DNA of 64,000 nt from the NCBI RefSeq assembly GCF_003944715.1, contig NZ_RWIT01000003.1:421602-485601 (forward strand). The letters are read 5' to 3'. A model generated the notes under the pieces. The model was not told the origin of the DNA and searched no databases. It saw only the letters and a program-made list of their open reading frames with translations. Both the position numbers and the translations under genes were made by a program. The DNA comes from Hymenobacter rigui (GTDB lineage: Bacteria > Bacteroidota > Bacteroidia > Cytophagales > Hymenobacteraceae). This document shows, piece by piece, positions 52,217 to 60,496 of the stretch (positions are counted from its first letter, which is position 1; every line of letters begins with the position of its first letter).

Positions 52217-53257
52217 ATGCCTGCTTCCGATTTCGATCAACTGATGATGCGCCGCGCCCTCGACCTAGCCCGGCTGGGCACCGGTTTCACTCGGCCTAAC
52301 CCTCTGGTGGGCTGCGTTATTACCCACGAAGGCCGCATCATTGGGGAAGGCTGGCACCGGCAGTACGGCGGCCCCCATGCCGAAGTAAACGCCGTGGCGG
52401 CCGTAACGGAACCCCACCTGCTGCTCCGCAGCCGGGTGTACGTAACGCTGGAGCCCTGCTCCCACTTCGGCAAAACCCCGCCCTGCGCGGATCTGCTCAT
52501 CGAAAAACAAGTAGCCGAAGTGGTCATCTGCAACCTCGACCCCAACCCGCTGGTGGCCGGCCGGGGTATCCAGAAACTGCGCGACGTCGGCATTCAAGTA
52601 GAAACCGGCGTGCTGGAAGCCGAAGGGCGCTGGCTGAACCGCCGGTTTTTCACCCTGCAGGAGCAGCAGCGGCCCTACGTGGTGCTGAAGTGGGCCGAAA
52701 CGGCCGACGGCTATCTGGCCGGGCCGTATTTTCAGCCCGTACCCATCAGCGGCGAGCTGGCCCGCGTGGCCGTGCACCAGTGGCGCAGCGAGGAGCAGGC
52801 CATTCTGGTGGGTACCCGTACTGCGCTGCACGACAACCCCCGGCTGAACGTGCGCGAGTGGTCCGGCCCCGATCCGCTCCGGCTGGTTATCGATAAAAAC
52901 CTGAGCCTGCCGCCCACGCACCACCTCTTCGATGGCTCCCAGCCCACGGTGGTGTACACCTACCGCGAAAGGGCGGCACGTCCTGGCGTTGAGTACGTGA
53001 TGCTCTCGGAGGCTGAGGACCTGTTTCCGCAGATTCTGCGCCACTTGGCCCAGCGCAACGTACAATCGGTGCTGGTGGAAGGCGGGCCCACGGTGCTCAC
53101 CTCGCTGCTGAAGGATGGGCTCTGGGATGAGGCCCGCGTGATTCGGGCTCCGCACCGGCTCGGGGGGGGCGTACCGGCCCCGCACCTAGGGCTGGCAGGC
53201 CTGCACGAGCAGTTTCCATTGGGCGAAGACACCGTTTTCGTGTACCGGCGGCCCTAA
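52217..53257 (+). CDS. ribD: Bifunctional riboflavin deaminase/reductase
   Basis: ATG at 52217 (MPASDFDQLMMRRALDLA) gives 346 residues. The N-terminal deaminase domain has zinc motifs GGPHAEVNAV and LEPCSHFGKTPPC. The C-terminal reductase domain (about 150-346) has KWAETADGYLAG, an ILVGTRTALHDNPRLNVR segment and VLVEGGPTVLTSLL. It performs the second and third steps of riboflavin synthesis from GTP. No other rib gene is adjacent. Confidence 0.96.
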   Translation: MPASDFDQLMMRRALDLARLGTGFTRPNPLVGCVITHEGRIIGEGWHRQYGGPHAEVNAVAAVTEPHLLLRSRVYVTLEPCSHFGKTPPCADLLIEKQVAEVVICNLDPNPLVAGRGIQKLRDVGIQVETGVLEAEGRWLNRRFFTLQEQQRPYVVLKWAETADGYLAGPYFQPVPISGELARVAVHQWRSEEQAILVGTRTALHDNPRLNVREWSGPDPLRLVIDKNLSLPPTHHLFDGSQPTVVYTYRERAARPGVEYVMLSEAEDLFPQILRHLAQRNVQSVLVEGGPTVLTSLLKDGLWDEARVIRAPHRLGGGVPAPHLGLAGLHEQFPLGEDTVFVYRRP

Positions 53258-53273
53258 GCGGGTTTCTGCAACG

Positions 53274-53306
53274 CAAAAAGGGACAGCCCTTGCGGACGGT
53301 CCCTTC
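53274..53306. terminator. Intrinsic terminator between ribD and rpmA
   Basis: AAGGGAC pairs with GTCCCTT around an 11-13 base loop, with an A-run on the left side that becomes the T-tract for the minus-strand rpmA transcript. Confidence 0.65.
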
Positions 53307-53348
53307 TGCTCAAAATTCCGGTTAATCACCGGAAGTTATGCGGCGCTA

Positions 53349-53621
53349 CTACTCAGCAGTCTCGGCAGCAGCCGGTACTACCGATACGAACGAACGGTCT
53401 TTGCGACCCTTGCGGAACTGCACGGTGCCGTCGATCATAGCGAACAGCGTGTGGTCCTTGCCGATACCCACGTTCTGACCGGGGTGGTGCTTGGTACCGC
53501 GCTGACGCACGATGATGTTGCCGGCAATGATGGACTGCCCGCCGAAGATTTTCACGCCCAGACGCTTAGCTTCTGATTCGCGGCCGTTGTTGGAGCTACC
53601 TACGCCTTTCTTGTGTGCCAT
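53349..53621 (-). CDS. rpmA: 50S ribosomal protein L27
   Basis: 90 residues. It begins [20 protein letters not shown], the conserved L27 start without the cleavable Firmicutes extension, followed by [31 protein letters not shown] and [10 protein letters not shown]. The N-terminal tail reaches the peptidyl-transferase centre. It lies downstream of rplU in the usual rplU-rpmA pair, though the 105 bp between them hold a heptamer-phased repeat. Confidence 0.98.
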   Translation of the reverse strand: MAHKKGVGSSNNGRESEAKRLGVKIFGGQSIIAGNIIVRQRGTKHHPGQNVGIGKDHTLFAMIDGTVQFRKGRKDRSFVSVVPAAAETAE

Positions 53622-53630
53622 GGTATTGGA

Positions 53631-53719
53631 GTGCTTAGTGCTTGGTTGTTAGTGCTTAGCTATTGTTGGGCCGAAAACGCTCAGTTACATCAACTAAGCA
53701 CCAGGCACCAACAACGATA
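53631..53719. repeat. Heptamer-phased inverted repeat inside the rplU-rpmA gap
   Basis: The left arm reads AGTGCTT AGTGCTT GGTTGTT AGTGCTT AGCTATT; the right arm ACTAAGC ACCAGGC ACCAACA ACGATAC ACTAAAC. Arms pair imperfectly. The unit is the same as the tandem array at 1.7 kb. Confidence 0.8.
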
Positions 53720-53726
53720 CACTAAA

Positions 53727-54032
53727 CTAGCCGATGCTGTTGATTAGTACTTTGGTGAACTGCTGACGGTGGCCGTTCAGCTTCTTGTAGCCCTTCCGGC
53801 GCTTCTTCTTGAACACCAATACCTTGTCGCCTTTTACGTGAGCGAGGATGGTACCGCTTACGGTAACGTCCAGCTCGGGCGAGCCAATGGTGAGGGTTCC
53901 GTTATCATCGGTCAGCAGGGCTTTGCCCAGCTCCACAGTGTCGCCGACGTTGCCAGCCAAACGGTGGGCGTATACAAATTTATTGGCTTCGACCTTAGTC
54001 TGCTTCCCGGCTATGTTGACAATTGCGTACAT
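53727..54032 (-). CDS. rplU: 50S ribosomal protein L21
   Basis: 101 residues: MYAIVNIAGKQTKVEANKFV at the start, VGDTVELGKALLTDDNG in the middle, and VLVFKKKRRKGYKKLNGHRQ near the C-terminus, the conserved 23S-binding basic segment. First gene of the rplU-rpmA operon with a good promoter 33 bases upstream. Confidence 0.98.
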   Translation of the reverse strand: MYAIVNIAGKQTKVEANKFVYAHRLAGNVGDTVELGKALLTDDNGTLTIGSPELDVTVSGTILAHVKGDKVLVFKKKRRKGYKKLNGHRQQFTKVLINSIG

Positions 54033-54064
54033 CGGCGTCTTCGCGGTTTCTGAAAAATGGAAGG

Positions 54065-54096
54065 CAAAAGTAGAAGGATGATTTTACAAATCCAAA
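54065..54096 (-). promoter_or_regulatory. rplU-rpmA promoter (TTTG - 20 - TACTTTTG)
   Basis: On the minus strand TTTG at 54093-54096, a 20-base spacer, then TACTTTTG at 54065-54072. Both elements match the Bacteroidota consensus and the spacing is right. Confidence 0.78.
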
Positions 54097-54189
54097 CCCT
54101 AACTCACTAAACCTCATTGCTCCTGTCAATTCCACCTTCCAAAACCACATTCAGCGGAACGCGCCACCGGGCAGGCGAATAACAATTTC

Positions 54190-54229
54190 TGTGGATAACC
54201 CCAATTGTCCACAGAAAAAATGTGGATAA
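54190..54229. promoter_or_regulatory. Cluster of DnaA boxes upstream of nrdB
   Basis: TGTGGATAA at 54190-54198 and again at 54221-54229 are perfect complements of the DnaA box TTATCCACA. TTGTCCACA at 54205-54213 has one mismatch in the opposite orientation. The first and middle boxes also form a small inverted repeat (CTGTGGA/TCCACAG). It lies in a locally A/T-rich stretch about 120 bp upstream of the nrdB promoter. Confidence 0.7.
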
Positions 54230-54306
54230 CTAAAGTTGTTAACATTTTCAGGGTTGCTTTTTATCTATTTTCGACTTAACGGACAACTTGCAGTTGCTTA
54301 GCGGCA

Positions 54307-54332
54307 TGCACAAAAAATACTGCACAAAAAAT
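54307..54332 (+). promoter_or_regulatory. Direct repeat TGCACAAAAAAT, possible operator
   Basis: Two exact copies (54307-54318 and 54321-54332) spaced 14 bases start to start, just upstream of the nrdB -33 element. Not a recognisable NrdR box palindrome. Possible activator or repressor site. Confidence 0.4.
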
Positions 54333-54347
54333 GCGTGTACCCGGGGC

Positions 54348-54375
54348 TTGTTCCCGGCCGGGCGGTTTATCTTTG
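54348..54375 (+). promoter_or_regulatory. nrdB promoter (TTG - 17 - TATCTTTG)
   Basis: TATCTTTG at 54368-54375 is an exact -7 match; TTG at 54348-54350 lies 17 bases upstream, slightly short of the usual 19. A leader of about 105 bases precedes the ATG. Confidence 0.6.
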
Positions 54376-54486
54376 GCTTCCGGACCTTTCTGGAAGGCCG
54401 CTGAACAATCTGGTTTGCCTTGGGGTTGAACCCAGCCTTCTTACCCTTCGGGCCCCACCCATTTTACTTCTATTAGCCCTGCCGTC

Positions 54487-55449
54487 ATGGAACCTCTGCT
54501 CACTGAGAACCCCAACCGCTTTGTTCTTTTTCCGATTCAGCACAACGATGTATGGCAGATGTACAAGAAAGCCGAAGCCTCGTTCTGGACAGCCGAAGAA
54601 ATTGACCTGAGCCAGGATCAGAAGGACTGGGAATCGCTCAACGACGGGGAGCGGCACTTCATCAGCCACGTGCTGGCCTTTTTTGCCGCTTCCGATGGCA
54701 TCGTGAATGAAAACTTGGCCGTGAATTTCATGCAGGAAGTGCAGATGGCCGAGGCCCGTTGCTTTTATGGCTTTCAGGTGATGATGGAGAACATTCACTC
54801 GGAAACCTACTCCCTGCTGATTGACACCTACATCAAAGACCCCAAGGAGAAGGACCGCCTGTTCAACGCCCTGGAAACGGTGCCCTGCGTGAAGAAAAAG
54901 GGCGAGTGGGCCCTGAAGTGGATTAACTCCGAAAACTTCACCGAGCGTCTAATTGCCTTTGCCGCCGTGGAAGGCATCTTCTTTTCCGGGTCGTTCTGCT
55001 CCATTTTCTGGCTGAAGAAGCGTGGCCTGATGCCTGGCCTGACGTTCTCCAACGAGCTGATTTCCCGCGACGAAGGGCTGCACTGCGACTTCGCCTGCCT
55101 GCTCTACCGCGACCATCTCCAGAACAAGCTGCCCGAAAGCCGCGTGCATGAAATCATCCGCGACGCGGTGCAGATTGAGCAGGAGTTTGTGACGGATGCG
55201 CTGCCGGTGAACCTCATCGGTATGAACGCCCAGAGCATGAACCAGTACATTGAGTTTGTGGCCGACCGCCTGCTGGCCGAGCTGGGCTACAGCAAAATCT
55301 ACCACACCTCCAACCCCTTCGATTTCATGGAAATGATTTCGCTGCAGGGCAAAACCAACTTCTTTGAGAAGCGGGTGGGCGAATACCAGAAAGCCGGGGT
55401 ACTCTCCGACCGCACGGCCAATGCCTTCTCGCTGGACGAAGACTTTTAA
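54487..55449 (+). CDS. nrdB: Class Ia ribonucleotide reductase, beta (radical) subunit
   Basis: 320 residues. Di-iron and radical residues: Asp70, Glu101 and His104 in MENIHSETY, with Tyr108 as the radical tyrosine by comparison with mouse R2. The context [17 protein letters not shown] and the C-terminal tail FSLDEDF, which docks on NrdA, are of the eukaryotic-like type. It forms the tyrosyl radical used by NrdA, encoded 5.4 kb downstream rather than adjacent. Upstream sequence carries DnaA boxes, a direct repeat and a promoter. Confidence 0.97.
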   Translation: MEPLLTENPNRFVLFPIQHNDVWQMYKKAEASFWTAEEIDLSQDQKDWESLNDGERHFISHVLAFFAASDGIVNENLAVNFMQEVQMAEARCFYGFQVMMENIHSETYSLLIDTYIKDPKEKDRLFNALETVPCVKKKGEWALKWINSENFTERLIAFAAVEGIFFSGSFCSIFWLKKRGLMPGLTFSNELISRDEGLHCDFACLLYRDHLQNKLPESRVHEIIRDAVQIEQEFVTDALPVNLIGMNAQSMNQYIEFVADRLLAELGYSKIYHTSNPFDFMEMISLQGKTNFFEKRVGEYQKAGVLSDRTANAFSLDEDF

Positions 55450-55473
55450 TCAAGCCGCCGTCAGCAGGTTACC

Positions 55474-55506
55474 AGCCCCAGCTCCTCCCCGGAGCTGGGG
55501 CTTTTT
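55474..55506. terminator. nrdB terminator
   Basis: AGCCCCAGCTCC pairs with GGAGCTGGGGCT, 5-base loop, followed by a T-run. Confidence 0.9.
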
Positions 55507-55564
55507 GCTGGGTTACCTCCGACGGAGGCATGGTATTCAGTGGCGTACTATTCCCTATTTTCCT

Positions 55565-55780
55565 ATGCACCTTTCTGCCAACCAGTGGCCCCTGCCGGGC
55601 CAGACCGACCCTGACCTTATGCCCTGCGCCTTCTGCCGCCGGCGGATTCGTTTCAATGGAAAGCCGGTTTTCGCTTCCTGTTCCTGCAAAGCATTCGGGC
55701 CGCCGGTAACGGTGGGGGCGCTTGTAGCGGGAGCCATGCTGGTCGTGACGGGGACCGTGTGGCTGCTGTGTCGGAAGTAA
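55565..55780 (+). CDS. Small protein: zinc-ribbon-like segment plus one TM helix
   Basis: 71 residues from the ATG at 55565. The middle has CAFC followed 15-17 residues later by CSC (CAFCRRRIRFNGKP, ASCSCKAFG), a possible four-cysteine knuckle, then a single TM (VGALVAGAMLVVTGTVWLLC). The larger frame overlaps nrdB and its terminator and was discounted. No family recognised. It could be a real small membrane protein in the 515 bp gap after nrdB; evidence is only the ORF and its organisation. Confidence 0.4.
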   Translation: MHLSANQWPLPGQTDPDLMPCAFCRRRIRFNGKPVFASCSCKAFGPPVTVGALVAGAMLVVTGTVWLLCRK

Positions 55781-55964
55781 GTTCTTAAGGCTCAGACGGG
55801 GGCCAATTGAGTACATGTCGGATGCAACTCCTGACCGGGGGTGCTAATCGTATGGTTGGTGCTACTTGCTTCGGCAGGAACTGCCTACTTACGCCGGGCC
55901 TCTGCTGTGACCATTCGGCCGGCGGCGGAGCCTTCATTTTTACCCTGTATATCCCTTTCGTTCT

Positions 55965-56894
55965 ATGAAAAAAGTCTCCCTTTTGTTCGCCGGATTTCTG
56001 CTGAGCGGCAGCATGGCATTTGCCCAAAGCGACTTCTGCAAGCTCAACCAGCAGGCTGCCGACGCTTACGCGGCCAAAAACTACCAGAGTTCCGGCACAC
56101 TGTACGATCAGGCCTTTAAACAGGCAAAGGCGCAGCCCACCAGTACTGACTTCTACAATGCCGCCTGCACCTGGGCCCTGGCCGGCGACGCCACCAAAGC
56201 TTTTCTATACCTGGACAAAGCCACCGCCGCGGGTTGGGAAAACGTGGCCCACGTGAAGCAGGATACCGACCTGACAACCCTACACGCCGACAAGCGCTGG
56301 CAGCCGATGCTCACCCGGCTGCAAGCCGCCGTGGCAAAGCGGGAGGCCAGCTACAACAAGCCCCTGAAGCAGCAGCTGGATTCCATCTATGCCCTGGATC
56401 AGGGTGGCCGCATGAAGTACGAGGCCGTGGCCAAGCAGTACGGTGAGAAATCAGCGGAGATGACGGCGCTGTGGAAGGATATTGAAGCCAATGACCAGCG
56501 CAACCTGAAAACCATTAAGCGGCTGCTGGATACCCACGGCTGGCCTACCACAGCCGAAGTGGGCAGCATGGGTACCCAAACGGTATTCCTGGTGATTCAG
56601 CACTCCGACCCGGCGACGCTGGAAAAGTACCTGCCCATGGCCAAACAGGCCACTGGCCGGGGCGACCTGGCCCAATCGGCCTACGCGCTGATGCAGGACC
56701 GGCTGCTGATGTGGCAGGGCAAGCCACAGATATATGGCAGCCAGCTCACTACCGATCAGAAAACCGGCAAGATGGTGTTCCACCCCATTGCCGACGAAGC
56801 CCACGTAGATGAGCGCCGGGCCGCCATTGGTATGGAGCCTTTGGCTAGCTATGCCAAGCGCTTCGGGCTCACCTACACCGTACCCACGAAATAA
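55965..56894 (+). CDS. Secreted protein with TPR-like N-terminus and DUF6624-like C-terminus
   Basis: 309 residues, signal peptide MKKVSLLFAGFLLSGSMAFA with cleavage after AFA. Residues 25-120 are TPR-like (AADAYAAKNYQSSGTLYDQA, YNAACTWALAGDATKAFLYL). The second half (LDSIYALDQGGRMKYEAV, NLKTIKRLLDTHGWPTTAEVG, VFLVIQHSD, MQDRLLMWQGKPQIYGSQ) follows the pattern I associate with DUF6624, function unknown. Periplasmic or secreted. Single gene with a strong downstream hairpin. Confidence 0.8.
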   Translation: MKKVSLLFAGFLLSGSMAFAQSDFCKLNQQAADAYAAKNYQSSGTLYDQAFKQAKAQPTSTDFYNAACTWALAGDATKAFLYLDKATAAGWENVAHVKQDTDLTTLHADKRWQPMLTRLQAAVAKREASYNKPLKQQLDSIYALDQGGRMKYEAVAKQYGEKSAEMTALWKDIEANDQRNLKTIKRLLDTHGWPTTAEVGSMGTQTVFLVIQHSDPATLEKYLPMAKQATGRGDLAQSAYALMQDRLLMWQGKPQIYGSQLTTDQKTGKMVFHPIADEAHVDERRAAIGMEPLASYAKRFGLTYTVPTK

Positions 56895-56921
56895 GCGCGG
56901 CGCACTACGTGCACACAAAGC

Positions 56922-56967
56922 CAGTGGCCCCCTTACCAGAAGAAATTTTCTGACAAGGGGGCCACTG
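56922..56967. terminator. Long hairpin terminator
   Basis: CAGTGGCCCCCTT pairs with AAGGGGGCCACTG; inside, CAGAAGAAATTTTCTG forms a second small hairpin. It lies between convergent genes and lacks a long T-tract. Confidence 0.75.
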
Positions 56968-56990
56968 ACTTAGAGCCGAATAAGCGGCTG

Positions 56991-58118
56991 TTACAATAAC
57001 TCGGCACGGGTTATCTGGGAGAGGTTGTCGCCGAGCAGCTGCACGAAATACAGCCCTGCCGGCAGCGCACCCCGCTCCCAGTTCAGGCGGTGCCAGCCAG
57101 CAGCAGCTGCCGTTGGCGGCTGCAGAATAGCCACCTCCTGGCCCAGTATGTTCAGCACCCGCACCTGCACGCGGGCAGCGCTGGGCAGAAAATACTCCAC
57201 CAGCGTAGCCGTCTGGAAGGGGTTGGGGCTAAGCGGGTACAGCACTGGTGATGCGCTTACAGACCGGTGCAGCGTGTAGGTATCAACAAGGCGGCGGCTG
57301 CGAGTGAAAAACTGCAGCGTAAGGCTGTCCGGAGAAGCATTAAGCAGCATGGCTCCGTAGTCGCCGGTGAAGGTGAACTGGCTTTGCGGTACGGGCTGAG
57401 CGTTTACGCGGTAGTAGCTGCGCCCACCCAGGCCATTCACGAAATAGGGCAGTCCATCCTGCATCAGCCGCTCGTAGTGGTGGTCGTGGCCGGCCAGCAC
57501 GACTGAGGCTCCCCACTCTTTGAACGGCCACTGCAGGGCCGGCGTGTTGCCGTGGGCTCCCGACGAGTACGGTGCGTGATGCAGATACACCACTTTCCAG
57601 CGGGCCGTGGAGGCCGCCAGCTTCGCGCGTAGCCACTGGGCCTGAACGGAGGTGACCGTCACGCCATCGGGCTCGGCCGGGTCGCTGTCGAGGGCGAAGA
57701 AGTGCACGTCGCCGCGCACAAAATCATAGTAGCGGCCGTTGCCGGGCAGCGTGAAGTAGTAACGGTAGGCCTCGCCGTTGCGGGTGTAATAGTCGTGGTT
57801 GCCGAGAGAGGGAAAAAAACGATTGGTGGAGGCGCTGGGGCCATACCGCCCTTTGTAGTTGCCGATGTACTCGTGGTAATACTGCCCGATATTCTGGTCA
57901 ATGGTTGTGGAGTCGCCCTTGTCGTAATTATTATCTCCAAGCGTGATGATGAACTCCGGGTTCCAGCTTTTCACCAGATTGGCCACGTCCCGTTCGGCAG
58001 TACCGGCAAATCCATAGTCGCCGATGGCTGCGAAACGCTGGGCGTACCCCGATGGCAATAATCCCAGCCAAGCTACCAGCATCAGGCCGCACAAGCGGGA
58101 GTAAAAAGCAGTCGACAT
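56991..58118 (-). CDS. Secreted metallophosphoesterase with T9SS C-terminal signal
   Basis: 375 residues, signal peptide MSTAFYSRLCGLMLVAWLG. Calcineurin-like metal motifs in order: IGDYGF, ITLGDNNYDKG, SLGNHDYYTR, YLHHAPYSS and LAGHDHHYERL, as in purple acid phosphatase-like enzymes. The last about 80 residues are a type A T9SS sorting domain: YPLSPNPFQTATLVEYFLP, RVLNILGQEVAIL, LPAGLYFVQLL. It is exported to the cell surface or medium, where it probably hydrolyses phosphate esters. Confidence 0.92.
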   Translation of the reverse strand: MSTAFYSRLCGLMLVAWLGLLPSGYAQRFAAIGDYGFAGTAERDVANLVKSWNPEFIITLGDNNYDKGDSTTIDQNIGQYYHEYIGNYKGRYGPSASTNRFFPSLGNHDYYTRNGEAYRYYFTLPGNGRYYDFVRGDVHFFALDSDPAEPDGVTVTSVQAQWLRAKLAASTARWKVVYLHHAPYSSGAHGNTPALQWPFKEWGASVVLAGHDHHYERLMQDGLPYFVNGLGGRSYYRVNAQPVPQSQFTFTGDYGAMLLNASPDSLTLQFFTRSRRLVDTYTLHRSVSASPVLYPLSPNPFQTATLVEYFLPSAARVQVRVLNILGQEVAILQPPTAAAAGWHRLNWERGALPAGLYFVQLLGDNLSQITRAELL

Positions 58119-58560
58119 AGTACTTAGCTTACATCACGCAGCAATGACCCAAGAAAATGGATCAGAAACACACGCAACTGAGGTTTTTGTTTTTATTTCG
58201 CGGATCGTCACCGAGCTATCCTGTTCAAGGAGCGGCTGGTTACGAATTCTATTTACCCATCAGATAAATACTATATTCCGACTACCGGCGTTGTTCCGGT
58301 AAATCTGTATACGCCGTCTTTATCTATTCGTGTTTTCTCGTCCTATGTATCTATCTGCTGGCTGAATAGCCTCACTGACACGGCACTTAGTCTATTTGCC
58401 TACGCCGCGCATTAGTCCTGCGACTACCCAACGGTAGCCTCCCCCTCCTTTCTCATCTATGCCTGCCTGCCTTCGTCCGATTTCGGATACAGGCCTTCTG
58501 CAGCGTGATTATTTCATCCTGTCATCCGGTTTGCGCTACGCATATCTTACTTCCTTTCCT
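58119..58560. other. 442 bp divergent intergenic region
   Basis: The region between the phosphoesterase and CotH genes is moderately A/T-rich. It must contain both promoters. TATCTTAC lies 13 bases before the cotH-like ATG, but I see no element matching the consensus well, and no repeat or RNA gene. Confidence 0.4.
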
Positions 58561-60273
58561 ATGTTCCAAAACACTACCCGTCCCCTGCTCCTGAGTCTAT
58601 TATTGCTGCCAGGAGTTGTTCATCTGGCCAAAGCCGGCGATACGCTGCGTGTTGCGCCCACCTTTTATCACATCGACCGGGAAAAGCACCTGATCCTGGT
58701 GCATCAGCAGACGCGTGACCTGGCCGTTGACGCGCAGCATCCGGCCACGCACTTGGCCCTCGACCAGGTATATACCCTCGCCGCGCCGATTACGGATATT
58801 CAGCCTGCCGCTTCGTACCAGGCGCAGGCAGCGGGCACCGGCTACACGCTATTTTTCAGTCAGCTACCCGTAGTAACCATTGCGGCCCGCGACTCGATTG
58901 TGGACACGCCGAGCGTGTATGCGCAGCTTAAGCTGGTGGAACCGAACGGCCGGACGGTGCAGTCGAACCTGGGCATTGAGTACCGGGGCGGCTTTTCGCA
59001 GTCGTACCCCAAAAAGTCGTACGAGCTGAGTTTCTGGAATGATACCGTGGGCACTGCCTCCCGCGACGTGACGCTGCTGGGTATGCGCACCGATAACAAA
59101 TACAACCTGCAGGCCCTCTACAACGAGCCGCTGCGCATGCAGAGCAAGGTATCCAACGAGCTGTGGCAGGAAATCCATCAGATCTACTACAAAGCGCAGG
59201 AGCCGGAAGCCAAAAACGGCATCAGCGCCGAGTACGTGGAGGTGTTTGTAAACGGCAGCTACCGGGGTATTTACACCCTCACGGAGCGCATCGACCGGAA
59301 GCAGCTCAAGCTTAAGAAGTACAACAACGGCATCACCGGGGAGCTGTACAAGGGGGCCGGCTGGGATGGTGCCACCACCTTCGACTCGCTCCCGCCTTAC
59401 GACAATGCCAGCGAAACCTGGGGCGGTTTTGAGTACAAGCACCCTGAGGAGATGGTTGACTGGAGCCGCCTGTACGGCTTCGTGGATTTCGTGGAGCACA
59501 ACCCCGACCAGACTTTCTACAGCACCTATCAGCAGAAGCTGCACCTCGGCAACGCCGTGGACTACTTCATTTTCCTCAACCTGCTGCGGGCCGGCGACAA
59601 CACGGGCAAGAATGTGTACATCGCCAAATACAAGCAAGGCGAGCCGTACTACTTTGTGCCCTGGGACCTGGATGGCGTGTTCGGCAACGACTTCAACGGT
59701 AACCACATCGGGTTTAGCTCCGACGTGCTCAGCAACGGCCTGTACGACCGGCTGCTGCAGGACTGCTCTGCGGGTGGCTTCCGGGACCGGCTCCGGACGC
59801 GGTGGACCGAGCTGCGCACGTCGGTCATTACGGATGCCCACATTCTGGCCAAGTTTCAGGCGAACAGCGACGTGTTGCAGGCTAACAACGTGTACGCCCG
59901 GGAGCATCTGGCCTGGGTAGATTTTAAATATGATGCCACCCAGCTGCCCTACCTCACGGCCTGGCTGCAAAACCGCCTGCGTTTCCTGGATACCACCTTC
60001 GGTCAGACCTGCGCCCCGGTAACGGCTACCACCACCGCCCGCAACACCGAGCTGACGCTCTACCCCAACCCTACCACCGACTTCCTGACGGTGGAAACCA
60101 CTACCGGGCCGGCGGAGCTGCTGGTGCGCGACCTGAACGGCCGCACGGTACTGGAAACCCCGCTGAAAAGCGCCCGGAACCAGGTAGATGTACGGCCGCT
60201 GGCGAAAGGGGTGTACGTGGTAACTGTAAAAACCAGCACCACGGTAGCCACCAAAAAGCTGGTGGTGAACTAG
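58561..60273 (+). CDS. CotH-like kinase, secreted, with T9SS C-terminal signal
   Basis: ATG at 58561 (MFQNTTRPLLLSLLLLPGV, a signal peptide) gives 570 residues; the frame is open to 58459. A CotH kinase domain covers about 115-480: LGIEYRGGFSQSYPKKSYEL, FVNGSYRGIYTLTERIDRKQ, NVYIAKYKQGEPYYFVPWDL and DGVFGNDF, the DLD...F-N-D metal region. The C-terminus is a T9SS sorting domain (LYPNPTTDFLTVETT, DLNGRTVLE, LAKGVYVVTVKT). CotH proteins are atypical protein kinases that phosphorylate extracellular proteins; the substrate here is unknown. Confidence 0.9.
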   Translation: MFQNTTRPLLLSLLLLPGVVHLAKAGDTLRVAPTFYHIDREKHLILVHQQTRDLAVDAQHPATHLALDQVYTLAAPITDIQPAASYQAQAAGTGYTLFFSQLPVVTIAARDSIVDTPSVYAQLKLVEPNGRTVQSNLGIEYRGGFSQSYPKKSYELSFWNDTVGTASRDVTLLGMRTDNKYNLQALYNEPLRMQSKVSNELWQEIHQIYYKAQEPEAKNGISAEYVEVFVNGSYRGIYTLTERIDRKQLKLKKYNNGITGELYKGAGWDGATTFDSLPPYDNASETWGGFEYKHPEEMVDWSRLYGFVDFVEHNPDQTFYSTYQQKLHLGNAVDYFIFLNLLRAGDNTGKNVYIAKYKQGEPYYFVPWDLDGVFGNDFNGNHIGFSSDVLSNGLYDRLLQDCSAGGFRDRLRTRWTELRTSVITDAHILAKFQANSDVLQANNVYAREHLAWVDFKYDATQLPYLTAWLQNRLRFLDTTFGQTCAPVTATTTARNTELTLYPNPTTDFLTVETTTGPAELLVRDLNGRTVLETPLKSARNQVDVRPLAKGVYVVTVKTSTTVATKKLVVN

Positions 60274-60310
60274 CGGCGGTGGACCGTCAGCTACCCTATC
60301 TGTTTAGGCT

Positions 60311-60414
60311 GTCATGCTTGATCTGGCGTCCGCTTGTCGAAGCATCTCTATCCTTGGCTAATCAATAGTATTGCCACGAAGAGGTAGAGATGCTTCGGCT
60401 CCGCTCAGCACGAC
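60311..60414. repeat. Diverged GTCAT-type hairpin element
   Basis: The left end is GTCATGCTTGATC...GAAGCATCTCTA; the right is TAGAGATGCTTCGGC...GCTCAGCACGAC. The inner 12-13 bp pair perfectly, the outer part imperfectly. It lies downstream of the cotH-like gene. Confidence 0.8.
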
Positions 60415-60462
60415 GTTCTTTTTGTTTCCAGTGATTTTCTGAACAGATCCATTCGTACCCCA

Positions 60463-60496
60463 ACGGCCCGCTATAGCAGTGGGCCGTTTTGTTTTC
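60463..60496 (+). terminator. Intrinsic terminator upstream of nrdA
   Basis: ACGGCCC pairs with GGGCCGT around an 11-base loop, followed by TTTGTTTT. It separates the cotH-like gene from nrdA. Confidence 0.8.

Noticed and set aside
54033..54486. Possible chromosomal origin because of DnaA boxes and A/T-rich sequence
   Set aside because: Only three boxes, no dnaA, dnaN or gid genes nearby, and position just upstream of nrdB fits gene regulation better. A GC-skew plot would settle it.
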